From Phenylobacterium sp. (GTDB lineage Bacteria; Pseudomonadota; Alphaproteobacteria; Caulobacterales; Caulobacteraceae), in contig JAHUZY010000250.1 in assembly GCA_019264505.1 (NCBI GenBank), forward strand, positions 1-6,821: DNA of 6,821 nt, given 5' to 3'. This document shows positions 1 through 5,693 of the stretch, piece after piece. A program made the position numbers and the translations under genes. The stretch's first letter is position 1. The number at the start of each line of letters is the position of its first letter. The notes beneath the pieces were generated by a model that ran no database searches, had not been told where the DNA came from, and was given only the letters and a program-made list of their open reading frames with translations.

Positions 1-282
1 GACCAGCAGGCTGCGCCCCCGAAACTCGAACTTGGCGATCGTCCAGGCGGCGGCCAGTCCGAACACCGCGTTGAGCGGCACGGAGATCGCGGCGACCAGC
101 AGGGTCAGGCGCATGGCCGCCCAGGCGTCGGGCTCTGACAGCGCGGCGAGATAGGCGCCGGCGCCCTGGCGGAAGGCTTCGTGGAAGACCATGGCCAGGG
201 GGAGCACGACGATCAGTCCAAGCCCGACGAGGGCTGAGACGAGCAGGGCGAGGGCGCCGGGTGAAAGTCGGCGCGCGCTCAT
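1..282 (-). CDS. cysW: Sulfate/thiosulfate ABC transporter permease CysW (N-terminal part, cut by window edge)
   Basis: This is the first 94 codons of an inner-membrane permease that pairs with CysT to form the channel of the sulfate/thiosulfate importer. The gene runs off the left edge. The protein begins MSARRLSPGALALLVSALVG and has a first membrane helix at about residues 10-30, ending in LPLAMVFHEAF. A second helix, about residues 60-82, runs into AAAWTIAKFEFRGRSLL, a stretch typical of CysW just after its second helix. The ATG (280-282) overlaps the cysT stop codon in an ATGA junction of 4 bp, which fixes the start and implies translational coupling. The EAA loop that contacts CysA lies outside the window. 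The family and the CysT/CysW distinction are based on remembered family sequence and on gene order, not on an alignment. Confidence 0.9.
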   Translation of the reverse strand, partial: MSARRLSPGALALLVSALVGLGLIVVLPLAMVFHEAFRQGAGAYLAALSEPDAWAAMRLTLLVAAISVPLNAVFGLAAAWTIAKFEFRGRSLLV

Positions 283-1148
283 GTCCGCCCCCGCCGCGCC
301 AGGAGGCCTTGCAGCATGTTGAGCAGCAGCAGGACCGTGAACGACAGGGCCAGCATGGCCAGACCCACGGCCGCGGCGCCGGCATAGTCGAACTGCTCCA
401 GCTTGATGACGATCAGCAGGGGGGCGATCTCCGATCTGAGGGGCATGTTGCCGGCGATGAAGATCACCGAGCCGTACTCCCCGGCCGCCCGGGCGAAGGC
501 GAGGCCGACGCCGGTGAGCAGGGCAGGGGCGAGGGCGGGCAGCACCACCCGCCAGGCGGTCTGGCGCGGCGTCGCCCCGAGGGTGCGCGCGGCCTCCTCC
601 ACCTCCCGGTCGAGGTCTTCCAGGACGGGCTGAACGGTCCGGACGACGAAGGGCAGGCCGACGAAGACAAGCGCCAGAACGATCCCCAAGGGCGTGTAGG
701 CGACACGAATCCCTAGCTCCGCCAGGGGCGCGCCCAGGGGACCGTTTGGGGCGTAGATGGCGGTGAGCGCTATGCCGGCCACCGCCGTGGGCAGGGCGAA
801 GGGAAGATCCACCAGGGCGTCGACCCACCTGCGCCCCGGAATGTCATAGCGCGACAGCACCCAGGCGATGAGCAGGCCGAGGCCGGCGTTGATGGTGGCC
901 GCCAGGGCCGCAGCGCCGAAGCTGATCTGGAGGGCGGCGAGGACCCGGGGGTCGGTGACCACGGTCCAGAAGCCAGACAGGCCAAGCTCCCACGGGCGAA
1001 GCAACAGGGCGCTGAGCGGGATCAGGAAGATGAGGCTCAGCCAAGTCAGCGTCAGTCCGAGCGCCAGGGGAAAGCCTGGCAAGACGGAGTCCTTGCGCCA
1101 GGGCTTGCGGGCTATCGCCGCGACGGCAGGTGACAAGGTCCGGCTCAT
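279..1148 (-). CDS. cysT: Sulfate/thiosulfate ABC transporter permease CysT
   Basis: This 289-residue inner-membrane permease (also called CysU) forms the sulfate/thiosulfate channel with CysW. Energy should come from CysA, which is not in this window. Residues 21-50 carry the VLPGF start and first helix typical of CysT. Further hydrophobic segments lie near 70-98, 112-132, 150-170, 205-232 and 255-280. Residues about 184-213 form the EAA loop (EEAARTLGATP...LPALAPALLTG) that docks on the ATPase. The length is normal for the family, which is usually 270-290 residues. The start is the ATG at 1146-1148, only 5 bp after the stop of the binding-protein gene. No good ribosome binding site precedes it, so translation probably depends on coupling to the upstream gene. 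Its stop overlaps the cysW start by 4 bp. Confidence 0.95.
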   Translation of the reverse strand: MSRTLSPAVAAIARKPWRKDSVLPGFPLALGLTLTWLSLIFLIPLSALLLRPWELGLSGFWTVVTDPRVLAALQISFGAAALAATINAGLGLLIAWVLSRYDIPGRRWVDALVDLPFALPTAVAGIALTAIYAPNGPLGAPLAELGIRVAYTPLGIVLALVFVGLPFVVRTVQPVLEDLDREVEEAARTLGATPRQTAWRVVLPALAPALLTGVGLAFARAAGEYGSVIFIAGNMPLRSEIAPLLIVIKLEQFDYAGAAAVGLAMLALSFTVLLLLNMLQGLLARRGRT

Positions 1149-1153
1149 TGCGG

Positions 1154-2167
1154 CTAGTAGATCTGATCGAACACGGCGCCGTCGGCGAAGTGCTTGGCCT
1201 GGGCCGCGGACCAGCCGCCGAAGTCAGCGATGGTGGTCATCTCGACCCGGGTGAACCGGTCTGAATAGCGCGCGGCGACGTCGACGTTGCGCGGCCGGAA
1301 GTGATGTCGCGCGGCCAGGTCCTGGGCCTCGGCGGCGTAGAGCCCCTCGAGATAGGCCTCCGCCAGGGGGCGGGTCCCGTGTCGCTCAACGATCTGGTCC
1401 ACCACAGCGACCGGAGGCTCCGCCAGGATCGACGTGGCTGGGACGACCAGGTCGAGGCCGCTGGCCTCCAACTCCTCGATCGCCAGAAAGGCTTCGTTTT
1501 CCCAGGCCAGCAGGACATCGCCGATCCCACGCTGGGCGAAGGTCGTGGTCGAGCCCCGCGCGCCAGTGTCCAGAACAGGGACCTGCTGGAACAGGGCGCG
1601 GACAAAATCCCTGGCCGCCGTCTCGTCACCCCCTTGCTTGAGGGCGTGGCCCCAGGCGGCCAGGTAGTTCCACCTGGCGCCGCCAGAGGTCTTCGGGTTC
1701 GGGGTGATGACCTCCAGGCCGGGCTTCACCAGATCATCCCAGCCCCGGATGGCCTTGGGGTTACCCTTTCGAACCAGGAAGACGATGGTCGAGGTGTAGG
1801 GCGCGCTGTTGTCGGGCAGACGCCCGGCCCAGTCCGCAGCGATCAGCCCCCGCTTGGCGAGCTCATCGATGTCGGCGGCCAGGGCCAGGGTGACGACGTC
1901 GGCTTCCAGGCCATCAACCACGGAGCGGGCCTGCTTGCCGGACCCACCGTGGGACTGTTCCACGCGCAGACCACGGGCGAGTTCAGGCTGCAACTGGGCG
2001 AAGAGGCCATTGTAGTCCCGATAAAACTCCCGGGTGGGATCATAACTCACATTGAGCAGGGACTTTGCGGCGCCCTCAGCGCTCGGCCGCGGCGCGCATG
2101 CGGCCAGGGCTCCAACACTGGCCAGCCCGCCGATCAGGGCGGCCCTTCGGTTCAGATTGATGCTCAT
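1154..2167 (-). CDS. sbp: Sulfate ABC transporter substrate-binding protein, predicted lipoprotein
   Basis: This 337-residue protein captures sulfate (or thiosulfate) outside the inner membrane and delivers it to CysTW. Conserved family segments are visible: [17 protein letters not shown] at 37-53, [20 protein letters not shown] at 71-90, the NPKTSGGAR signature at 157-165, the [25 protein letters not shown] region near 202-226, and a C-terminus ending [11 protein letters not shown]. The N-terminus has twin arginines (R7, R8), a hydrophobic stretch and a lipobox L21-A22-A23-C24. It is therefore probably a lipid-anchored protein and possibly Tat-exported, whereas the enterobacterial Sbp and CysP are soluble periplasmic proteins. 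The ATG at 2165-2167 has a GGGAGAG ribosome site just upstream (2172-2178). It is the first gene of the importer operon. Sbp and CysP cannot be told apart here, so the symbol is a choice between close relatives. Confidence 0.93.
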   Translation of the reverse strand: MSINLNRRAALIGGLASVGALAACAPRPSAEGAAKSLLNVSYDPTREFYRDYNGLFAQLQPELARGLRVEQSHGGSGKQARSVVDGLEADVVTLALAADIDELAKRGLIAADWAGRLPDNSAPYTSTIVFLVRKGNPKAIRGWDDLVKPGLEVITPNPKTSGGARWNYLAAWGHALKQGGDETAARDFVRALFQQVPVLDTGARGSTTTFAQRGIGDVLLAWENEAFLAIEELEASGLDLVVPATSILAEPPVAVVDQIVERHGTRPLAEAYLEGLYAAEAQDLAARHHFRPRNVDVAARYSDRFTRVEMTTIADFGGWSAAQAKHFADGAVFDQIY

Positions 2168-2171
2168 CTCG

Positions 2172-2238
2172 CTCTCCCGTTAGAGGAAAGGCGAGTGAAA
2201 CAGATTCAATCCTATCGGACTAGTGGGATTTAAACCCA
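2172..2238 (-). promoter_or_regulatory. Candidate promoter/operator region of the sulfate-transport operon
   Basis: The gap before the binding-protein gene contains an AT-rich patch in otherwise GC-rich DNA. At 2224-2238 there is a palindrome, TGGG and CCCA around TTTAAA, perfect except for one inserted A. A second short palindrome, GATTCAATC, lies at 2203-2211. Read on the minus strand, TAGGAT (2209-2214) matches four of six bases of a sigma-70 -10 box. No good -35 box sits at the right distance, so the promoter assignment is weak. The ribosome site GGGAGAG is at 2172-2178. A sulfur-responsive regulator binding here is plausible by position only. Confidence 0.35.
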
Positions 2239-2257
2239 GGCCTTCCAGAGTTTCTGC

Positions 2258-2280
2258 AGGCGCCTATAGCGACGGCGCCT
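2258..2280 (-). terminator. Hairpin just after the alkylsulfatase stop codon, possible terminator
   Basis: A perfect 7-bp inverted repeat (AGGCGCC and GGCGCCT) surrounds a 9-base loop. It begins at the last base of the alkylsulfatase stop codon. It lies between that gene and the sulfate-binding-protein gene on the same strand, where a terminator would separate the two units. On the minus strand no run of T follows the stem, so intrinsic termination may be weak. It could instead protect the transcript 3' end. Confidence 0.4.
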
Positions 2281-4169
2281 CAGGGCAAGACGATCTCAAA
2301 CCAGAAGTCGAAGCGGTCGAGGGCGGCCAGCAGGGCGGCGAGGTCGTCGGGGCGCGGGGACTCGACCTCGCCTCCGGCCAGGGCCGCGGCAAGATCGGTC
2401 TCACCCAGCACCAGGGCCACCAGGGTCGCGCGGCTCAGTCGGGTTGGCGTAGCGCCTGGCGCTGCGCGATCACGGGCGTGGTGCAGGACGGCGTTTTCGA
2501 CGCTGAGCCCAAAGCGCTCGCCGGTGTCGGTGAAGGTGAGGTCGAGGGCGACCTCGAGCGTGCCGGCCCGCTCGCCGTTCAGCCGCACCGACAGGGAGTC
2601 GAGCAGCTGTTCGGCCGGCAGGTTGCGGATCTGGCCCGCCGCCCCCTGGCGCGGGGTCGGCGAGGGCGGCCGCACATGCCGCAACTCCTGGGCGCCGGTC
2701 AGATAGAAGGCCCGCCAAGGGCCGGACTCGGCCTGATAGCCCATCTGCTCCAGGGCGTCGGCCTGCAGCTCGCGGGCCTCGGCGTTGTCGGGCTGGGCGA
2801 AGACCAGGTGGTTCACCAGCTCGGCGGTCCAGCGATAGTCGCCGGCCGCAAAAGCCTCGCGCGCCTTGGCCAGAAGCGGCTCAGCCCCGCCGGCCAGGTC
2901 CACATAGCGCTTGCCCGCCTCCACGGGCGGATGGGGATGCAGGTTGGCCGGATTGCCGTCGAACCAGCCCAGATAGCGCTGATAGACCGCCTTGGCGTTG
3001 TGGTTGAGCGTCCCGTAATAGCCGCGGGTGTACCACTCGGCCTCCAGGCTGGGCGGCAGCTTCAGCGCCTCGCCGATCTCCAGCGGCGTCATCCCGTGAT
3101 TGGCCATCCGCAGGGTCTGGTCGTGGATGAACTTGTAGAGGTCGCGCTGCTTCTTCAGGAACTTGCGCGCCCGGTCCTGGCCCCAACGGGGCCAGTGGTG
3201 GCTGGCGAACAGGACCTCGGTGCGGTCGCCGAACAGGTCGGCGGCCTCGTCGATATAGAAGGCCCAGCGCTTGGCGTCGCGCACCTGGGCGCCGCGCGGC
3301 GTATAGATGTTGTGCAGATGGCAGGAGCAGTTCTCCGCCATGCACAGGGCGCCGAACTGCGGGAAGAAGAAGTTCATCTCCGCCGGCGCCTCAGTGTCGG
3401 GCGTCACCTGGAACTCGATCTCGATCCCGTCGACGGTCAGCTTCGTGCCGGTCTTGCTGATGCTCTCGGTGGGCGGGATCAGGCTGACCGAACCCATGGA
3501 GGTGGTCTTGCCGAGACCTGAGTCCACGTGCCCCTGGGCGTTGCGCGGCAGAAGCGCGCCGTACATGTAGGTGGCCCGCCGGCCCATGGCGTTGCCGGCC
3601 AGGACGTTCTCGCTGACGGCCTCCTCGAGGAAGCCCTCTGGCGCGATGATGCGCATGCCCGCAGCGATATCGGCGTCGGAGATCACGCCGCGCACCCCGC
3701 CATAATGGTCCACATGGCTGTGGGTGTAGATGACGCCGGTCACCGGCTTGTCGCCGCGGTGCTGGCGCATGAGGGCCAGGGCTGCGGCCGCAGGCTCCGC
3801 GGAGATCAGCGGATCGATGACGAGATAGCCCTTCTCGCCCTCGATGAAGGTGATGTTGGACAGGTCAAAGCCGCGCACCTGATAGACGCCCGGCGTCACC
3901 TCGAAGAGGCCGTGCAGGGCGTTCAGCCGGGCCTGGCGCCACAGGCTGGGATTGACCGTGGGGGGCGCCTCTTCGGGCTCTTCGAAGGCGAAGGCGCCCA
4001 TGTTCCAGACCACGCCGCCGGTGGCGTTCTCGATCTTCGCGTCGGGGATGGAGCCCATATAGCCGCGACGGGCGTCGGCCCAGTCCTGACCGTCGTCGGC
4101 CGGCAACTGGGCGCGCAGGGCGGCATGGGCCCGCAGGGTGGCGTCTGTGGCGTCCTTGGGCGTGGTCAT
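2280..4169 (-). CDS. MBL-fold alkylsulfatase (SdsA1/YjcS type)
   Basis: This 629-residue zinc enzyme is predicted to hydrolyse alkyl sulfate esters to an alcohol plus inorganic sulfate. The N-terminal metallo-beta-lactamase domain (about 90-330) has the motif THSHVDH with H150, H152, D154 and H155. Further likely metal ligands are E264 (APAEMNF), E279 (CMAEN) and one histidine of SHHWP (324-325), the same pattern as SdsA1. The stretch GLGKTTSMGSVSLIPPTESI (218-237) is also typical. A helical dimerisation domain follows at about 335-500, containing YYGTLNHN and YQRYLGWFDGNPA. An SCP2-like C-terminal domain spans about 505-629. No signal peptide is visible, unlike secreted SdsA1, so it may be cytoplasmic. 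The ATG has a GGGGAG ribosome site at 4179-4184. It starts 40 bp after the MaoC gene and precedes the sulfate importer. The exact substrate cannot be read from the sequence. Confidence 0.95.
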   Translation of the reverse strand: MTTPKDATDATLRAHAALRAQLPADDGQDWADARRGYMGSIPDAKIENATGGVVWNMGAFAFEEPEEAPPTVNPSLWRQARLNALHGLFEVTPGVYQVRGFDLSNITFIEGEKGYLVIDPLISAEPAAAALALMRQHRGDKPVTGVIYTHSHVDHYGGVRGVISDADIAAGMRIIAPEGFLEEAVSENVLAGNAMGRRATYMYGALLPRNAQGHVDSGLGKTTSMGSVSLIPPTESISKTGTKLTVDGIEIEFQVTPDTEAPAEMNFFFPQFGALCMAENCSCHLHNIYTPRGAQVRDAKRWAFYIDEAADLFGDRTEVLFASHHWPRWGQDRARKFLKKQRDLYKFIHDQTLRMANHGMTPLEIGEALKLPPSLEAEWYTRGYYGTLNHNAKAVYQRYLGWFDGNPANLHPHPPVEAGKRYVDLAGGAEPLLAKAREAFAAGDYRWTAELVNHLVFAQPDNAEARELQADALEQMGYQAESGPWRAFYLTGAQELRHVRPPSPTPRQGAAGQIRNLPAEQLLDSLSVRLNGERAGTLEVALDLTFTDTGERFGLSVENAVLHHARDRAAPGATPTRLSRATLVALVLGETDLAAALAGGEVESPRPDDLAALLAALDRFDFWFEIVLP

Positions 4170-4209
4170 CGTCCCGCTCTCCCCGACCTGTCTTCTTATG
4201 GTGGCGCTT

Positions 4210-4731
4210 CTAGTAGTTGCTGCCCGGCTTGTCCTCCACCGCCTGGCCCCGGGCGGGGATCAGCATGTCCCGCCGGAAGGTGGCGATGATCACCCCGTCC
4301 TGGTTCTTGCCCAGGGTGCGGATGGTGACGATTCCCTGGCCGGGCCTCGACTTGCTCTCGCGCTTGGCCAGCACCTCGCTCTCGCCGTAGAGGGTGTCGC
4401 CGGCGAAGACCGGGGCGGGGAACTTGACCTCGTCCATGCCCAGATTGGCGATGGCCTTCTGGGAGCAGTCGCTGACGCTCATGCCGATCAGCAGGGCGAG
4501 CGTATAGGTCGAGACCACCAGGTTGCGGCCGAACTCCGTATGCTTGCCGTATTCGGCGTCGAAGTGCAGCGGGTGGGTGTTGAGGGTTAGCAGGGTGAAG
4601 AGGTGGTTGTCGGCCTCGGTCACCGTCTTGCCCGGGCGGTGCTCGTAGACATCGCCGACCACGAAGTCGTCATAGTAGCGGCCGAAGGTCTCCCGGTAGC
4701 GCCCCGGCGCGATCTCCTTGATGGTCTTCAT
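4210..4731 (-). CDS. MaoC-family hotdog-fold acyl-CoA hydratase/dehydratase
   Basis: This 173-residue single-hotdog protein should add water to, or remove it from, a CoA thioester. Its N-terminus (YYDDFVVGDVYEHRPGKTVTEAD, residues 19-41) and the segment KFPAPVFAGDTLYGESEVLA (103-122) are typical of MaoC dehydratases. So is KRESKSRPGQGIVT (123-136). It resembles the small MaoC proteins encoded next to CitE-like lyases, such as Mycobacterium Rv2499c. In the place of the (R)-hydratase motif D-x-N-P-L-H it has N51-T-H-P-L-H56, so the usual catalytic Asp is Asn. Its ATG overlaps the stop of the upstream lyase gene (TGATG), so both products are probably made together. Mesaconyl-CoA, itaconyl-CoA or a related branched enoyl-CoA is the likely substrate, by context only. 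The alkylsulfatase gene follows after 40 bp. Confidence 0.87.
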   Translation of the reverse strand: MKTIKEIAPGRYRETFGRYYDDFVVGDVYEHRPGKTVTEADNHLFTLLTLNTHPLHFDAEYGKHTEFGRNLVVSTYTLALLIGMSVSDCSQKAIANLGMDEVKFPAPVFAGDTLYGESEVLAKRESKSRPGQGIVTIRTLGKNQDGVIIATFRRDMLIPARGQAVEDKPGSNY

Positions 4732-5549
4732 CAGTCCCGTCCTTTCGCCCGTTCCAGGATGCGCCGCGCGGCGCGGGCCACCGGCAGTTCGATCAGCTTG
4801 CCATCCACCAGGGCAGGCCCGCCGGCGGCGGCCTCGAACGCCTCGACCACCGCCTGGGCGCGGGCCACCTCCTCGGCGCTTGGCGTGTAGACGGCGTTCA
4901 CTGGTCCCACCTGGTCGGGATGGATGCAGGCTCGGCCGGTGAAGCCCAGACGCCTGGCCCGGTCGGTCTCGGCGCTCAGCACCTCAGGCTCCCCCACCAG
5001 GCCCGGCGGAGCGTCCAGGGCCTGGATGCCCACCCGGGCGCAGGCCGCGGCGATCTGGCTGCGGGCGAAGAGCAGCGGCTCCCAACTCATGTCGCAGCCG
5101 ACCTCGGCGCTGTAGTCGAAGGCGCCGAACAGGATCCCGCCCACCCCGGGCGCCTCGGCGATGTCCCAGCAGCGCATCAGCCCCTCTGGCGTCTCCACCA
5201 GGGGCCAGAAGGGACGCGCATCTCCCAGCGCCCGCTGCAGCATGCCGAACTCGTTGGCGCCGGAGGCCTTGGGGATCATGAAGAAGTCCGCCTCTGCGGG
5301 AGCCGCGGCCCGCAGGTCGTCGGCGAACCAGGGGGTGGTCCGGCCGTTGAGCCGCAGCCCCACCTGCACGCCGCCCTTCGGACGCTGGGCCAGGAACTCC
5401 AGGGCGCTCGCCCGGGCGCTGGCCTTGTCGCCCGGGGCCACCGCATCCTCCAGGTCCAGGCAGACGGCGTCGGCCCCGCTTTCCAGGGCCCGCGCAAAGC
5501 GGTCAGGCCGGTTGGCCGGGGTGAACAGGAGCGAGCGGAACTGGACCAA
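4731..5549 (-). CDS. HpcH/HpaI/CitE-family beta-hydroxyacyl-CoA lyase
   Basis: This 272-residue TIM-barrel enzyme belongs to the citrate lyase beta / malyl-CoA lyase family, which cleaves or forms C-C bonds in hydroxyacyl-CoA esters using Mg2+. Family landmarks are FRSLLFTPANRPDRF (4-18), CLDLEDAVAPGDKASAR (30-46), R66 in LRLNG with TPWFADDL, E119 in PLVETPEG, D145 in LFGAFDYSAEVG, and GFTGRACIHPDQV (202-214). E119 and D145 are the expected metal ligands and R66 a substrate-binding residue. No alpha or gamma citrate lyase subunits are nearby, so it is not ordinary citrate lyase. Citramalyl-CoA, methylmalyl-CoA or (R)-HMG-CoA are better candidate substrates. The start is taken as TTG at 5547-5549, because no in-frame ATG fits and a GGAGG lies 4 bases upstream. 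It is coupled to the MaoC gene. Confidence 0.9.
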   Translation of the reverse strand: MVQFRSLLFTPANRPDRFARALESGADAVCLDLEDAVAPGDKASARASALEFLAQRPKGGVQVGLRLNGRTTPWFADDLRAAAPAEADFFMIPKASGANEFGMLQRALGDARPFWPLVETPEGLMRCWDIAEAPGVGGILFGAFDYSAEVGCDMSWEPLLFARSQIAAACARVGIQALDAPPGLVGEPEVLSAETDRARRLGFTGRACIHPDQVGPVNAVYTPSAEEVARAQAVVEAFEAAAGGPALVDGKLIELPVARAARRILERAKGRD

Positions 5550-5553
5550 GCAT
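5503..5553 (-). other. Short out-of-frame ORF overlapping the lyase start
   Basis: An ATG at 5551-5553, two frames off the lyase TTG start, opens a 16-codon frame (MLGPVPLAPVHPGQPA) that ends with TGA at 5503-5505. The two starts form ATGCTTG. GGAGG touches this ATG directly, which is too close for efficient initiation, while the TTG sits 4 bases away. The short frame is probably not a gene, but it could mislead automated start calling or slightly affect initiation at the TTG. Confidence 0.2.
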
Positions 5554-5693
5554 CCTCCGGATGGGCGATTGCGAGTCGGCAGGCAGGATATGACACTCCC
5601 CAGCCAGCCAGGGCCAGGGCGTCCCCAGCGTCAACCGGGCGACATGCTAAGGCCGGGTGTCTGACGGCGCACATCCCCGGGAGGAACCAGCCC
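5550..5693. promoter_or_regulatory. Divergent intergenic region between lyase and CoA-transferase genes
   Basis: This 144-bp gap separates two divergently read genes and must hold both promoters. A strong plus-strand ribosome site, GGGAGGAA, lies at 5679-5686, 7 bases before the CoA-transferase ATG. I see no convincing pair of -35 and -10 boxes in either direction. TTGACG on the minus strand (5629-5634) has no matching -10 box at the normal distance. A run of three CCAG units lies at 5600-5611. The shared region suggests common regulation of the CoA-ester genes, but no operator is recognisable. Confidence 0.45.
5554..5558 (-). promoter_or_regulatory. Ribosome binding site for the lyase TTG start
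   Basis: On the minus strand GGAGG precedes the TTG at 5549-5547 with 4 bases between. This supports the TTG start, since the only nearby ATG is out of frame and directly abuts the motif. Confidence 0.6.

Noticed and set aside
1301..2233. A 310-codon plus-strand open frame opposite the sulfate-binding-protein gene.
   Set aside because: It lies antisense to a well-supported gene and its composition is that of a mirror frame. No ribosome site or domain supports it.
2211..2240. On the minus strand GGG-TTTAAAT-CCC resembles a tRNA T-arm with a 7-base loop, hinting at a tRNA fragment or attachment site.
   Set aside because: The conserved C of the TTC loop is T, the fifth stem pair fails, no matching acceptor strand lies about 65 bases upstream and no CCA end follows. 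No integrase is present.
2223..3521. A 432-codon open frame on the plus strand opposite the alkylsulfatase.
   Set aside because: The minus-strand alkylsulfatase has all its motifs and metal ligands. The plus-strand product has the Gly/Gln/Val/Leu-rich look of a codon-bias shadow and no recognisable domain.
5569..5594. TTGCGA followed by TATGAC on the plus strand as a promoter for the CoA-transferase.
   Set aside because: The spacing is only 14 bases and both boxes match poorly, so I would not call it a sigma-70 promoter.
5600..5620. Tandem CCAG units followed by GGCCAGGG as a possible repeat element or operator.
   Set aside because: Three 4-base units are easily expected by chance in DNA of this composition, and there is no longer repeat unit or symmetry.
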